DNA of 64,000 nucleotides from Desulfuromonadales bacterium. GTDB taxonomy: Bacteria; Desulfobacterota; Desulfuromonadia; Geobacterales; Pseudopelobacteraceae. Shown in pieces: positions 8,074-16,980 of this stretch. Below the pieces are notes generated by a model. The model was not told where the DNA came from. It was given only the letters and a program-made list of their open reading frames with translations, and did not search any database. Within the stretch, counting starts at the first letter, position 1. Each line of letters opens with the position of its first letter. The position numbers and the translations under genes are program-made. The stretch is taken from positions 62,001-126,000 of the forward strand of contig JAENWA010000098.1 in the NCBI GenBank assembly GCA_016650295.1, in the 5' to 3' direction.

Positions 8074-9696
8074 GTGGACTGGGAATGCTGCTGGGACAGA
8101 GATGTCATTGCGCTGGGTGATTGCCCGAATATTCAGGAAGGTGACGAAGATCTGCTCCTGTCCCGACGTCGGCGCATTCTGGAGAAGTGCTGCGACTGCG
8201 CCAATTTCAAGCGCGACCTGGAACGCTTCCGCGAGAGCAACCACCCGCTGGCCCCCGTATTCAGCCTTGTCCACGATGATCACCAGCGCCAGAAAAACCA
8301 GATCCAATCCCTGGTCAGCTTCCTGGACAACAAAACACTCGAAGTTCGCTTTCTGAATGAGTTGGGCTCGGTTCTACAGAGCTCCGTCGATCTGGAGGAG
8401 GTTCTGTCAGTTGCCTTGACGGCGATTACCGCCGGCAAGGGCTTCGGCATGAACCGCGCCTTTCTGCTGTTGAGCGACTGGGATCACGCTGTTCTCAAGG
8501 GCCACCTGGCAATCGGGCCGCGCAATTATGAGGAGGCCTGTCAGGCCTGGGACGAGATCGCCAGTAATGACATGGATCTGCAGACCCTGGCCCAGAGTTT
8601 TCGCCAATATAAGCTCTCCTCCGAACGGGACAAGTTCCACGACATCCTGGAACAGCTAACGGTCCCCCTTTCCGACGAGGACCATATTCTTATCAAGGCG
8701 CTGGACGGCAAGCACCCGGTTCTGATCGAGGATGCCTTTCATCACCCGGATGCAGGCATGGGACTGGCCCATCTGCTGGGAGTCGACACCTTCCTGCTGA
8801 TGCCGCTCCACTCCCGCAACCGTCGCATCGGCATTATCATCGCCGACAACTGCATCACCCATCGCCGGATAACCGAAGAAGACATGCACTCCCTGGAGAC
8901 CTTTGCGTTCCCGGTGGCCTTCGCCATCGAGCGCGCCTCCCTCTACGACCGTCTGCAGGTGGAACTCAGCCGGGTCATCGAAGCCGGCAACAAACTCCAG
9001 GAACAGCAGGAGTTGATCGTCAGAATGGAGAAAATGGCCCTGGTCGGGCGGATTACCTCCAGCATTGCCCATTCCATCCGCAACCCGCTCATGGTCATCG
9101 GCGGCTTTGCCCGCTCCATGCTCAAGACAACCGCCCCTTCCGATCCCAAGCGTGAATTCATTGAGTCGATTGTCAGCGAGGCCAGCCAGCTGGAAGGGGT
9201 GCTGGACGAAATTCTCAACTACTCCGACTCACTCTACCCCACCAGGGATTTCTGGGACGTAAACCAGATGCTGGAATCAGTCCTCAAGGATTTGCAGGAC
9301 ACGCTTCCGCAGAAGGGGTGCGAATGCAGCTTCACACCTGATACAGGCCTCGCTCACGCCTATATGGACATCAAACAGGTTTCCTACTGCGTGCGGACCC
9401 TCATCATCAGCGGATTTGATTGTCGAAACAGAGAACAGATCAGGATTCAGGTTTTCGGCCAGGGCGACACCATCCTGGTCAGCATAATGAACACAGGATG
9501 CACGGTCACCCAGACAGAAATAGACGCGCTGCCGACACCCTTTGCCATCACCCATGAACTGAACACGGGGATCGGACTGGCGCTGTGCAGAACCATGCTG
9601 GAGAAGCAGGGGATTCCCCTTGCGATCACTGTGCCGCCGGAGGGCGGCATAACCTATATGATCACACTTCCCACCAGGAAGGAGGAGCAGTCATGA
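8074..9696 (+). CDS. GAF-domain sensor histidine kinase with degenerate ATPase domain
   Basis: Soluble sensor kinase of 540 residues. A Cys-rich N-terminus (CCWD, CCDCANF) is followed by a short coiled-coil-like stretch, a GAF domain (about 95-290) and a helix leading to the H-box SIAHSIRNPLM (His333). The C-terminal HATPase is weak: the stretch at the N-box position reads SYCVRTLIISGFDCRN and lacks the usual Asn, while the G2 box survives as GIGLALC (about 500). The start is GTG at 8074, preceded by GAGAGG at 8063-8068. The stop overlaps the receiver gene by 4 bp, so the two form a pair. With the Asn missing, ATP binding is doubtful. The N-terminal Cys cluster could bind a metal, which is speculation. 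Confidence 0.85.
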   Translation: MDWECCWDRDVIALGDCPNIQEGDEDLLLSRRRRILEKCCDCANFKRDLERFRESNHPLAPVFSLVHDDHQRQKNQIQSLVSFLDNKTLEVRFLNELGSVLQSSVDLEEVLSVALTAITAGKGFGMNRAFLLLSDWDHAVLKGHLAIGPRNYEEACQAWDEIASNDMDLQTLAQSFRQYKLSSERDKFHDILEQLTVPLSDEDHILIKALDGKHPVLIEDAFHHPDAGMGLAHLLGVDTFLLMPLHSRNRRIGIIIADNCITHRRITEEDMHSLETFAFPVAFAIERASLYDRLQVELSRVIEAGNKLQEQQELIVRMEKMALVGRITSSIAHSIRNPLMVIGGFARSMLKTTAPSDPKREFIESIVSEASQLEGVLDEILNYSDSLYPTRDFWDVNQMLESVLKDLQDTLPQKGCECSFTPDTGLAHAYMDIKQVSYCVRTLIISGFDCRNREQIRIQVFGQGDTILVSIMNTGCTVTQTEIDALPTPFAITHELNTGIGLALCRTMLEKQGIPLAITVPPEGGITYMITLPTRKEEQS

Positions 9697-10073
9697 GCAG
9701 ATTACTGGTTGTTGACGATGAAGCGAACATCCGCCTGCTGTACACAGAGGAACTGACCGATGAGGGGTACGAGGTGGTTACTGCGGCCAGCATCTCCGAA
9801 GCGACCGAGAAGCTCCAGAAAGGCACATTCGATCTGGCGGTGCTGGATATCAAGCTCAAGAACGAGAGCGGTATCGAACTGCTGCAGCAGCTGGTCAAGG
9901 AGCGTCACGACATGCCGGTGATCCTCTGCTCGGCCTTTTCCTGCTACAAGGATGATTTTTCGGCCTGGCTGGCAGACGGCTATGTGGTCAAATCCGGCGA
10001 CCTTACCGAACTGAAGGAAGAAGTCAGGCGGGTATTGGCCAAGAAGGCCCAGAAGGCTCCGGTGGGAGTGTAA
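9693..10073 (+). CDS. Stand-alone response-regulator receiver
   Basis: A 126-residue CheY-like receiver with no output domain: Asp8/Asp9, phospho-acceptor Asp52 (VLDIKL), switch Ser in LCSAF and Lys in YVVKSGD. The ATG at 9693 follows GGAGGAG and overlaps the kinase stop by 4 bp; the frame is open further upstream, but the receiver fold begins here. It likely passes phosphoryl groups on or acts by protein contact, with the preceding GAF kinase as its natural partner. The intergenic stretch after it contains tandem TGATGAG repeats. Confidence 0.9.
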   Translation: MSRLLVVDDEANIRLLYTEELTDEGYEVVTAASISEATEKLQKGTFDLAVLDIKLKNESGIELLQQLVKERHDMPVILCSAFSCYKDDFSAWLADGYVVKSGDLTELKEEVRRVLAKKAQKAPVGV

Positions 10074-10175
10074 TTCCGTTACCAGTGATAATTGATGAGT
10101 GATGAGTGATGAGAAGGCAGAAGGCATTGTTACGTGATGTCTTCTGAATTCATTTTTTATTCAAGGAGACTCTCT

Positions 10176-12680
10176 ATGAAAGCAGTAATCATGGCCGGCG
10201 GCTTCGGCACCAGAATCCAGCCGCTTACCGGCAGCATGCCCAAGCCGATGATCCCGCTCTTCAACCGTCCGATCATGCTGCACATCGTCGAACTGCTCAA
10301 GAAGTACGATATCACTGAACTGGTGATGCTGCTCTACCACCAGCCCTTCTATATCAAGAACTTCTTTCGCGACGGCGCCGATTTCGGGGTCAAGATTACC
10401 TATGTCACCCCCCTGCAGGACATGGGAACGGCCGGGGCGGTCAAGGCGGCCGCAAAATATCTGGATGAGCGCTTTCTGGTGATCAGCGGCGATCTGCTGA
10501 CCGACTTCAATCTGAAGAAGGTTATCGATTTCCACCAGGATAACAAAGCCAAGGCTACCATCACTCTGACCTCGGTCAAAGACCCGCTCCAGTTCGGTGT
10601 AGTCATCACCGACAAGGAGAAGCGCATCACCCAGTTTCTGGAGAAGCCGGGCTGGGGTGAGGTCATTTCCGACACCATCAACACCGGCATCTACGTGCTG
10701 GAGCCGGAGGTGCTCACATATATCCCGGAGGGTGAAAACTTCGACTTCTCCCAGGATCTCTTCCCGATGATGCTCAAGAATAAGGAATCCCTGTTCGGCG
10801 TAACGGCCAAGGGGTACTGGCGCGATATCGGCAATACCGATTCCTACCGCGAGGCCTACCACGACATCTTCAAAGGGCGGATCAACCTGAAGATCGACGA
10901 ACCGAAGCAGGATTTTGTCGGCAAGGACCTGCGGATTGGTGCGGACGTCAAGCTGGTGCATGCCGCCGGCCTGGAGGGGACGGTTGTCATCGGTGACAAC
11001 AGCCAGGTGTTGGGAGACGTACGCATCAAGGACTCGGTCATCGGCCGCAACTGCACGATTGAAGCGGGCGTCAGGCTCAACCGCTGCATCATCTGGGACA
11101 ACTCCTACGTCAAGAAAGGGGCCAAAATCACCGACAGCGTGATCTGCTCCAACGTCCGCATCGGACAGGGGGCGGTTCTGGAAGAGGGTGTCATCGTGGC
11201 CGACGACACCTCCGTAGGCGACGAAGCGATCATCAAGGCCGATGTCAAGATCTGGCCCAAAAAAACCATCGAGGCCGGCGCCACCGTGACCACCAACATG
11301 ATCTGGGGCGAAAAATGGAAAAAGTCGCTCTTCGAAGGGGCCATCATCAAGGGGCTCTCCAATGTGGAGCTCACTCCGGAATTCTGCGCCAAGCTGGGGT
11401 GCGCTTACGGCACCTCGCTCCCCAAGGGGAGTTATGTGCTGGGCGGCCGCGATTCCTCCCCCTCGTCGCGCATGCTCAAGCGCTGCTTCGTGGGCGGTCT
11501 GCTCTCGGCCGGCATCAACGTACGCGACATGAAAATGACCTCACTGCCGCTCCTGCGCTACAAGCTCAAGACCTTCGGCGAGGTCGGCGGGGTTCATTTC
11601 CGTCAGGCCCAGGATGACCCGGCCCTGCTGGAGATCGTCTTTCTGGATGGCGACGGCCTGGATTTTTCCAGCAACATGGGCAAGAATGTCGAGCGCACCT
11701 TCTTCAAGGAGAATTTCCGGCGCGCACACCACACCGAACCGGGTGTGATCACCGAAATCAATAACGTGGGTGATTTCTATCGCGAGGGGTTCCTGCGGGC
11801 GATGGACCGTGAGACCCTCAAAAAAGCGGCCTGCACGGTGGTGATTGATTTCTGCTTCTCCCCGGCCAGCCAGATCCTGCCCCAACTGCTCAATGAACTC
11901 GGTTTTTCGGTTATTGCCCTGAACGCTTACGTGGACGAAGGTCGCGGGGTCCAGATCAAGGCCAAGGACGAGGCCTTGAAACAGCTGTCCACGATCGTCT
12001 CTTCGCTGGGCGCCCAGGCCGGTTTCTGGCTACATCCGACCGCCGAGTCGATTACCCTGGTGGACGAAACCGGACGTATCCATAACGGCGTCGAGCTGTT
12101 GGCCCTGACCGTGGCGCTGCTGATGAAAGCTGGTCAGAAGGGAAGCATCGCCGTGCCGGTGCAGGCGCCCTCCACCATCGAGCAAATGGCCGGGCTGAAG
12201 CGCTGCCAGGTAATTCGAACCAAGAGTTCCGACCGGGCCATGCTGGAGGCCTCCACATCATCGGAGATCGTCCTGACCGGCGACACCGATGGCCGGTTTG
12301 CCTTCCCCCGCTTCCAGTCTGCCTTTGACGGCATGTTTGCCATTGCCAAGCTGATGGAACTGGCGGCGGTCTGCGGAGTGCCGCTCTCCCAGGGGCTCTC
12401 CGCCGTGCCGTCCCGCGCCTACCTGGAAATCTGCGTCCCCTGTGCCTGGGAGATGAAGGGGGGTGTCATGCGCAAGATGAGTGAGGACAGCCTGGAGATG
12501 GAGGCCAGCTTCATTGACGGCATCAAGGTGCAGTTTGGTGAGGAGTGGGTGCTGGTGCTGCCGGACCAGTATATCCCCTGTGTCCATATCGTGGCCGATG
12601 CCAAGGATCACAAGACCGCCCAGAAGCTGCTGACGGAATATCAGAAGAAGATCGTGGAGTGGAAAAAGGAACTGGTGTAA
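10176..12680 (+). CDS. Nucleotidyltransferase / phosphomannomutase-like fusion protein
   Basis: An 834-residue fusion. Residues 1-235 are a sugar-phosphate nucleotidyltransferase (AVIMAGGFGTR, then KPMIPLFNRP), probably making GDP-mannose or a related nucleotide sugar. Residues 250-375 are left-handed beta-helix hexapeptide repeats. Residues 385-834 resemble phosphoglucomutase/phosphomannomutase, with GGRDSSPSSRM (424-434) and a metal-loop-like TGDTDGRFAFP. Where active mutases have the TASHNP phosphoserine loop, this protein reads VHFRQAQDDP, so the mutase half is probably inactive or altered. The ATG at 10176 follows AAGGAG; the upstream in-frame Met codons lack such a site. It heads an operon with GH57, galT and the TIGR02757 gene (10-bp gap to GH57), pointing to glycan or storage-sugar metabolism. 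Confidence 0.9.
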   Translation: MKAVIMAGGFGTRIQPLTGSMPKPMIPLFNRPIMLHIVELLKKYDITELVMLLYHQPFYIKNFFRDGADFGVKITYVTPLQDMGTAGAVKAAAKYLDERFLVISGDLLTDFNLKKVIDFHQDNKAKATITLTSVKDPLQFGVVITDKEKRITQFLEKPGWGEVISDTINTGIYVLEPEVLTYIPEGENFDFSQDLFPMMLKNKESLFGVTAKGYWRDIGNTDSYREAYHDIFKGRINLKIDEPKQDFVGKDLRIGADVKLVHAAGLEGTVVIGDNSQVLGDVRIKDSVIGRNCTIEAGVRLNRCIIWDNSYVKKGAKITDSVICSNVRIGQGAVLEEGVIVADDTSVGDEAIIKADVKIWPKKTIEAGATVTTNMIWGEKWKKSLFEGAIIKGLSNVELTPEFCAKLGCAYGTSLPKGSYVLGGRDSSPSSRMLKRCFVGGLLSAGINVRDMKMTSLPLLRYKLKTFGEVGGVHFRQAQDDPALLEIVFLDGDGLDFSSNMGKNVERTFFKENFRRAHHTEPGVITEINNVGDFYREGFLRAMDRETLKKAACTVVIDFCFSPASQILPQLLNELGFSVIALNAYVDEGRGVQIKAKDEALKQLSTIVSSLGAQAGFWLHPTAESITLVDETGRIHNGVELLALTVALLMKAGQKGSIAVPVQAPSTIEQMAGLKRCQVIRTKSSDRAMLEASTSSEIVLTGDTDGRFAFPRFQSAFDGMFAIAKLMELAAVCGVPLSQGLSAVPSRAYLEICVPCAWEMKGGVMRKMSEDSLEMEASFIDGIKVQFGEEWVLVLPDQYIPCVHIVADAKDHKTAQKLLTEYQKKIVEWKKELV

Positions 12681-12690
12681 AGGAACTATA

Positions 12691-14880
12691 ATGCCCACCC
12701 CTCTGGACGTAGTGATCGTATGGCACATGCACCAGCCGTACTACAAGGACCCGCTTAAAAACGAATATGCCCTGCCCTGGACCTACCTGCATGGAATCAA
12801 GGATTATTTCGACATGCCGGCCATTGTGGAGGATACCCCCGGCGCACGGGCGGTCTTCAACTTGGTGCCGTCGCTGATCGAGCAGTTGCTGGATTACGCC
12901 AATGGCACCGCCGTTGACCCGTTTCTGGAAAAAGGGATGGCTGCACCGGCCGATCTGAACGAAAACGACCGGATCTTCCTGCTGGAGAACTTTTTCTCCG
13001 CCAACCGCCAGCGTATGATCGAACCTTCCCGGCGCTACTTGGAGCTGCTCTGTATGGCCGGCGAGGGAAAGCCGGGCAGCGCCCGCGACCGGGTACGCCA
13101 GTTCAGCGACCAGGACCTGCTTGATCTGCAGGTCTGGTTCTTCCTGGCCTGGACCGGCGAGGCCGCTCGGCAGCGCTATCCGGTCTTTGCCGAACTGATC
13201 GCCAAGGGTAAAGGTTTTACCGCGGCGGATAAACAGCAACTCTTTGGAACACAGAGAGAGCTGCTGCAGGCCATAATTCCGCTTTACAAGCGCCTGCATG
13301 AAGAAGGGCGCATTGAGCTGTCGGTGACCCCCTATTACCATCCGATCCTGCCGCTTTTGTGCGATATCCGCCTGGCGCAGACCGCCATGCCGCGCGTGAA
13401 CCTGCCGTCAGCCGGTTTCCGGCATCCCGAGGACGCCCGCGCCCAGATCCGCCGCGGGGTGGAATATTTCCGGGAGATATTCGGTTTTTCACCCAAAGGG
13501 ATGTGGCCCTCGGAGGGCTCGGTCAGCAACGAGACCCTTGCCATCATTGCCGAATGCGGGCTTTCGTGGATTGCCACCGATGAGGAGATCCTGGCGAAAA
13601 CCCTGGACGGTGGCCTTGGAGATCATAAGGAACGGCTGTATCGTCCCTGGCGCTTCAGCTGTCCGCAGGGCGAGCTCGGTACCTTCTTCCGCGACCACCA
13701 GCTTTCGGATCTGGTCGGATTCACTTACTCCCAGTGGGATGCCGGCCGGGCGGTGAACGACCTGTGCGGTCGCCTGCATGCGATAAAAAGTCGTGTCGGC
13801 GGGGCTGGTCGGGTGGTGCCGATCATCCTGGATGGGGAAAACGCCTGGGAATACTATCCCGACAATGCCTATGACTTCCTGCAGGGGATGTACCGCGGCA
13901 TTGCCGATTCGCCCCAGCTGAACCTGACCACCTGCTCGGACGTGCTGGCCCATACCCGTTTCGACGGCCGGCTGCACAGCATTTATCCCGGTTCGTGGAT
14001 CAACGGCAACTACGGCATCTGGATCGGACACCCCGAGGAAAACCTGGCCTGGGACCTGGTCGCCATGGCCAGGGCAACGGCCGTGGCCGCCAGTCCATCC
14101 GTGGCAGCGGCGCTGGAAAGCGGCCGCCCCTCCGCGGAACCCGCTGCAGAGCTGATCTGCCGGTCCCTGTATGCCGCCGAAGGGAGTGACTGGTTCTGGT
14201 GGTACGGCGATGATCATTTTTCGCCCCACAGCGATCGCTTTGACCGTCTCTTCCGGCAGCATCTGCTGAACGTCTACCGTCTGCTGGGGCAGGACCCGCC
14301 CCGCCAGCTGCTGGAACCGATCAAGAAGAAGAACCCGGCCGGGCTGATCCGTGAGCCGGCCGCCTTGATCGAGCCGGATATCAACGGTCGCACCAGCGGT
14401 TACTTCGAATGGCTGGCCGCCGGGTTGTACGACCTGACCCGTCAGGGCTCGGCCATGCATTCGTCCGACCGGATGCTGCAGAGCTTCTATTACGGCTACA
14501 ACCGGACCGCGTTCTTCTTTCGCATAGACGGTATCCAGGAACTTTCCCGCCTGCTCAGGGAGGGCGATGTCCTCAACCTGCATCTGATCTGTGACCGGGA
14601 ATATCGCCTGTCGATGCAGAAAAACACCGATGAAGGCCTGTTGCAAGTCAAGGAGAACAACGTCTGGGTGCCGACCGGCGGGCGCAGCAGCTGGAAAATC
14701 GCAAAAACCTGTGAGGTCAGGGTTCCGCTTGAACCCCTGGCACTGCTCCCCGGAAGCAAGCTGTTCGCCTCGATCACCCTGGTACGGGATAATGAAGAGA
14801 TCGGGCGCTGGCCGTCTGATGCATCGTTGATGCTGCAGTATGCCGGGGCAGAGATCGAACTGCACAACTGGCTTATTTAA
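12691..14880 (+). CDS. Glycoside hydrolase family 57 enzyme
   Basis: A 729-residue GH57 protein, the family of retaining alpha-amylases, 4-alpha-glucanotransferases and branching enzymes. Region 1 is VWHMHQPYY (10-18), region 3 is GMWPSEGS with the nucleophile-type Glu275, and region 4 is ILDGENAWEY with Asp381 as the acid/base-type residue. The C-terminal third (about 480-729) includes WFWWYGDDH and a beta-rich tail. There is no signal peptide, so it acts in the cytoplasm, most likely on glycogen or maltodextrin. The start follows AAGGA and lies 10 bp after the previous stop. Exact reaction unknown. Confidence 0.9.
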   Translation: MPTPLDVVIVWHMHQPYYKDPLKNEYALPWTYLHGIKDYFDMPAIVEDTPGARAVFNLVPSLIEQLLDYANGTAVDPFLEKGMAAPADLNENDRIFLLENFFSANRQRMIEPSRRYLELLCMAGEGKPGSARDRVRQFSDQDLLDLQVWFFLAWTGEAARQRYPVFAELIAKGKGFTAADKQQLFGTQRELLQAIIPLYKRLHEEGRIELSVTPYYHPILPLLCDIRLAQTAMPRVNLPSAGFRHPEDARAQIRRGVEYFREIFGFSPKGMWPSEGSVSNETLAIIAECGLSWIATDEEILAKTLDGGLGDHKERLYRPWRFSCPQGELGTFFRDHQLSDLVGFTYSQWDAGRAVNDLCGRLHAIKSRVGGAGRVVPIILDGENAWEYYPDNAYDFLQGMYRGIADSPQLNLTTCSDVLAHTRFDGRLHSIYPGSWINGNYGIWIGHPEENLAWDLVAMARATAVAASPSVAAALESGRPSAEPAAELICRSLYAAEGSDWFWWYGDDHFSPHSDRFDRLFRQHLLNVYRLLGQDPPRQLLEPIKKKNPAGLIREPAALIEPDINGRTSGYFEWLAAGLYDLTRQGSAMHSSDRMLQSFYYGYNRTAFFFRIDGIQELSRLLREGDVLNLHLICDREYRLSMQKNTDEGLLQVKENNVWVPTGGRSSWKIAKTCEVRVPLEPLALLPGSKLFASITLVRDNEEIGRWPSDASLMLQYAGAEIELHNWLI

Positions 14881-14956
14881 TGCCGGGACGCGGGACCGGG
14901 GACCGGGGACGGGTAAAGGCATTTGACTTTCCCGGTCCCCAGTCCCTGATCCCAGA
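14881..14956. repeat. Intergenic GGTCCC-type inverted repeat, copy 2
   Basis: Between the GH57 gene and galT, GGGACCGGGGACCGGGGAC faces CCCGGTCCCCAGTCCC. Same arms as at 7956-8025. It may form a hairpin that tunes expression of galT within the operon. Confidence 0.6.
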
Positions 14957-14972
14957 ATTTTCAGGAGGAATA

Positions 14973-15998
14973 ATGTCAGAATTACGCTGGGATCCGATCA
15001 AGCTGAACTGGGTCATCATCGCCACCGAGCGGAGACGCCGGCCGCGTGATTTTATTGTAGAGGACGAAACAGCCGGGACAGCCGCCTGCCCGTTCTGTTA
15101 CGGTAATGAAGACAAGACCCCGCCGGAGATCTTTGCCATCCGGCCCAGCGGACTGCCCAATGCCGCCAACTGGCGGGTGCGGGTGATACCCAACAAATAC
15201 CCGGCCCTGCGGGTGGAAGGTGATCTCAACAATCGCGGCTATGGCCTGTATGATGTCATGAACGGTATCGGCGCCCACGAAGTGATCATCGAGACCCCCG
15301 ACCATAATCGTTCCATGGCCGATCTGACGCCCGCCGAGATCACCGATGTCCTGACCGCCTATCGTACTCGCTATCTGGACCTGCGCAGGGACATCCGTTT
15401 TCGTTACATGGTGATTTTCAAAAACCACGGCACCCGGGCCGGGGCAACCCTTTCGCACTCCCACAGCCAGCTGATCGCAGTGCCGCTGCTGCCGCCGATG
15501 GCCGCCACCGAACTCAAGGTGGCCCGCACCTATTTCAGCGAAAAAGAACGCTGCATCTTCTGCGATCTGATCGCGTTTGAACTGAGGGAAGGTCAGAGGG
15601 TGGTGCGGGATTTTGCGAATTTCGTTACCCTGACACCCTATGCCTCATGCTCTCCCTTTGAAGTGCGTCTGTATCCCAAACGACACAGCCACGACTTTGC
15701 CCTGATGAATGATGCCCAGCTGACAGAACTGGCGGTGGCCATGAAGGATATGCTGCTGCGGATAAAAACCGTTCTGAATGATGCCCCCTATAACTTCATC
15801 CTGCACACGGCCCCCCCCATGCACCGCCGCGCCGGCAAGCCCAACCACTGGAACTCGCTGGAGTATGACTACCACTGGCACATCGAGCTGGTGCCCCGCC
15901 TGACGCAGGTGGCCGGTTTTGAATGGGGCACCGGCTTCTACATCAACCCGACCTCACCCGAGGATGCCGCCCGGTTTCTGCGCGAGGCGGAGCTGTAG
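14973..15998 (+). CDS. galT: Galactose-1-phosphate uridylyltransferase
   Basis: HIT-superfamily enzyme exchanging UMP between UDP-glucose and galactose 1-phosphate. The 341-residue protein starts MSELRWDPIKLNWVII, has zinc-type Cys pairs (CPFC and CIFC) and the active-site motif LSHSHSQLIAVP, and ends with the second-domain HWHIELVPR. The frame runs upstream to 14880, but AGGAGG at 14963-14968 and family alignment place the start at 14973. It follows the GH57 gene and precedes the TIGR02757 gene by 2 bp. Bacterial homologues of this form may act on other sugar 1-phosphates. Confidence 0.93.
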   Translation: MSELRWDPIKLNWVIIATERRRRPRDFIVEDETAGTAACPFCYGNEDKTPPEIFAIRPSGLPNAANWRVRVIPNKYPALRVEGDLNNRGYGLYDVMNGIGAHEVIIETPDHNRSMADLTPAEITDVLTAYRTRYLDLRRDIRFRYMVIFKNHGTRAGATLSHSHSQLIAVPLLPPMAATELKVARTYFSEKERCIFCDLIAFELREGQRVVRDFANFVTLTPYASCSPFEVRLYPKRHSHDFALMNDAQLTELAVAMKDMLLRIKTVLNDAPYNFILHTAPPMHRRAGKPNHWNSLEYDYHWHIELVPRLTQVAGFEWGTGFYINPTSPEDAARFLREAEL

Positions 15999-16000
15999 CA

Positions 16001-16867
16001 ATGGAGCTGAAAGCAATCCTCGACCAACTCTACGAAACCCGCTCACCGCTGCATCTCGCCAATGACCCGCTCTCCTTCTGTCACCGCTACAGCGACCCGG
16101 CTGATCGAGAGGTTGCCGCGGTGATCGCCTCGGCCTTTGCCTACGGCAACATAAAGATCATTCTGCGGACCCTGGAGAGGATCTTCGCGGAACTTGGGCC
16201 CTCTCCACGCAGGTATGTGGCGACCTTCAACCCCCGGGAAGCCCTGCGGACATTCAGCGGTTTCAAGCACCGCTTCAACGATGGCCGTGATCTGACGGCG
16301 CTCTTGTGGGCCATCCGGTTGATGGTACAGCAGGCCGGCAGCGTCAATGCTTTTTTCCTGCGCTTCCACGACCCCGCAGCACAGGACGTGACCGCAGCGC
16401 TGAACGGTTATTCATCCTCGGTTCTGGCCCTTAATTACCGGCCGGTATTCGGAAGTGAGACTGCACCCACCGGCTCCCGTTTTTCGTTTCTTTTTCCGGC
16501 TCCGGCCGCCGGCAGTGCCTGCAAGCGTTTATGCATGTTCCTGCGCTGGGTGGTTCGACCGGCCGATGGTATCGACCTGGGAATCTGGCACGGAGTTTCC
16601 CCGGCCCAGCTGATAATCCCGGTAGACACCCATATCAGCCGGATCTGTTCCTATCTGGCCTTCACCAGCCGCACAAGCGCCGACTGGCGCATGGCGTGTG
16701 ACATCACCGGCGCACTGCGCAGCTTTGGCCCGCTGGATCCGGTTAAATATGACTTCTCGCTGGCGCATCTGGGGATATCCGAAGGATGTAACGGAGCCGA
16801 CCCCCTTCGATGCCTGACCTGCGCCCTCACAAATATCTGTCCGCAAACGGGCTATCTTACGGCATAA
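16001..16867 (+). CDS. TIGR02757/DUF2400 family protein, endonuclease-III-like
   Basis: A 288-residue member of the TIGR02757 family (function not established). The C-terminal half contains IPVDTHISRI, which resembles the Asp-bearing motif of endonuclease III-type HhH-GPD glycosylases (VDTHxxRV). It ends with Cys-x7-Cys-x2-Cys-x5-Cys (GCNGADPLRCLTCALTNIC), close to the C-x6-C-x2-C-x5-C iron-sulfur loop of endonuclease III. The N-terminal part (FCHRYSDPADREVAAVIASA) is also helical. A lysine equivalent to the catalytic Lys of endonuclease III is not evident. The ATG at 16001 follows galT by 2 bp; the longer upstream frame lies inside galT. Confidence 0.85.
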   Translation: MELKAILDQLYETRSPLHLANDPLSFCHRYSDPADREVAAVIASAFAYGNIKIILRTLERIFAELGPSPRRYVATFNPREALRTFSGFKHRFNDGRDLTALLWAIRLMVQQAGSVNAFFLRFHDPAAQDVTAALNGYSSSVLALNYRPVFGSETAPTGSRFSFLFPAPAAGSACKRLCMFLRWVVRPADGIDLGIWHGVSPAQLIIPVDTHISRICSYLAFTSRTSADWRMACDITGALRSFGPLDPVKYDFSLAHLGISEGCNGADPLRCLTCALTNICPQTGYLTA

Positions 16868-16883
16868 GCGGCACTTTAATAAT

Positions 16884-16912
16884 TTGACACCTAATTATCT
16901 TTCTGATATAGG
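16884..16912 (+). promoter_or_regulatory. Sigma70-type promoter for the DUF3426 gene
   Basis: TTGACA at 16884-16889, a 17-bp spacer, and an extended -10 (TGA then TATAGG, 16907-16912). It lies 68 bp before the ATG of the finger/DUF3426 gene. Confidence 0.6.
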
Positions 16913-16980
16913 ACTAATGTTGTTTCAGCCAGTTCCGCTGTTTGATGAACCCAATTCCAATCTTCATCGGGGAGTCGCTG

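Noticed and set aside
6480-8108. A 542-codon open frame on the minus strand over cysS
   Set aside because: Antisense shadow of a GC-rich gene; cysS is certain, and the antisense product is Gln/Gly/His-rich with no domain.
13489-14922. A 477-codon minus-strand open frame over the GH57 gene
   Set aside because: Shadow frame; the GH57 motifs on the plus strand are clear and the antisense translation has no recognisable family.
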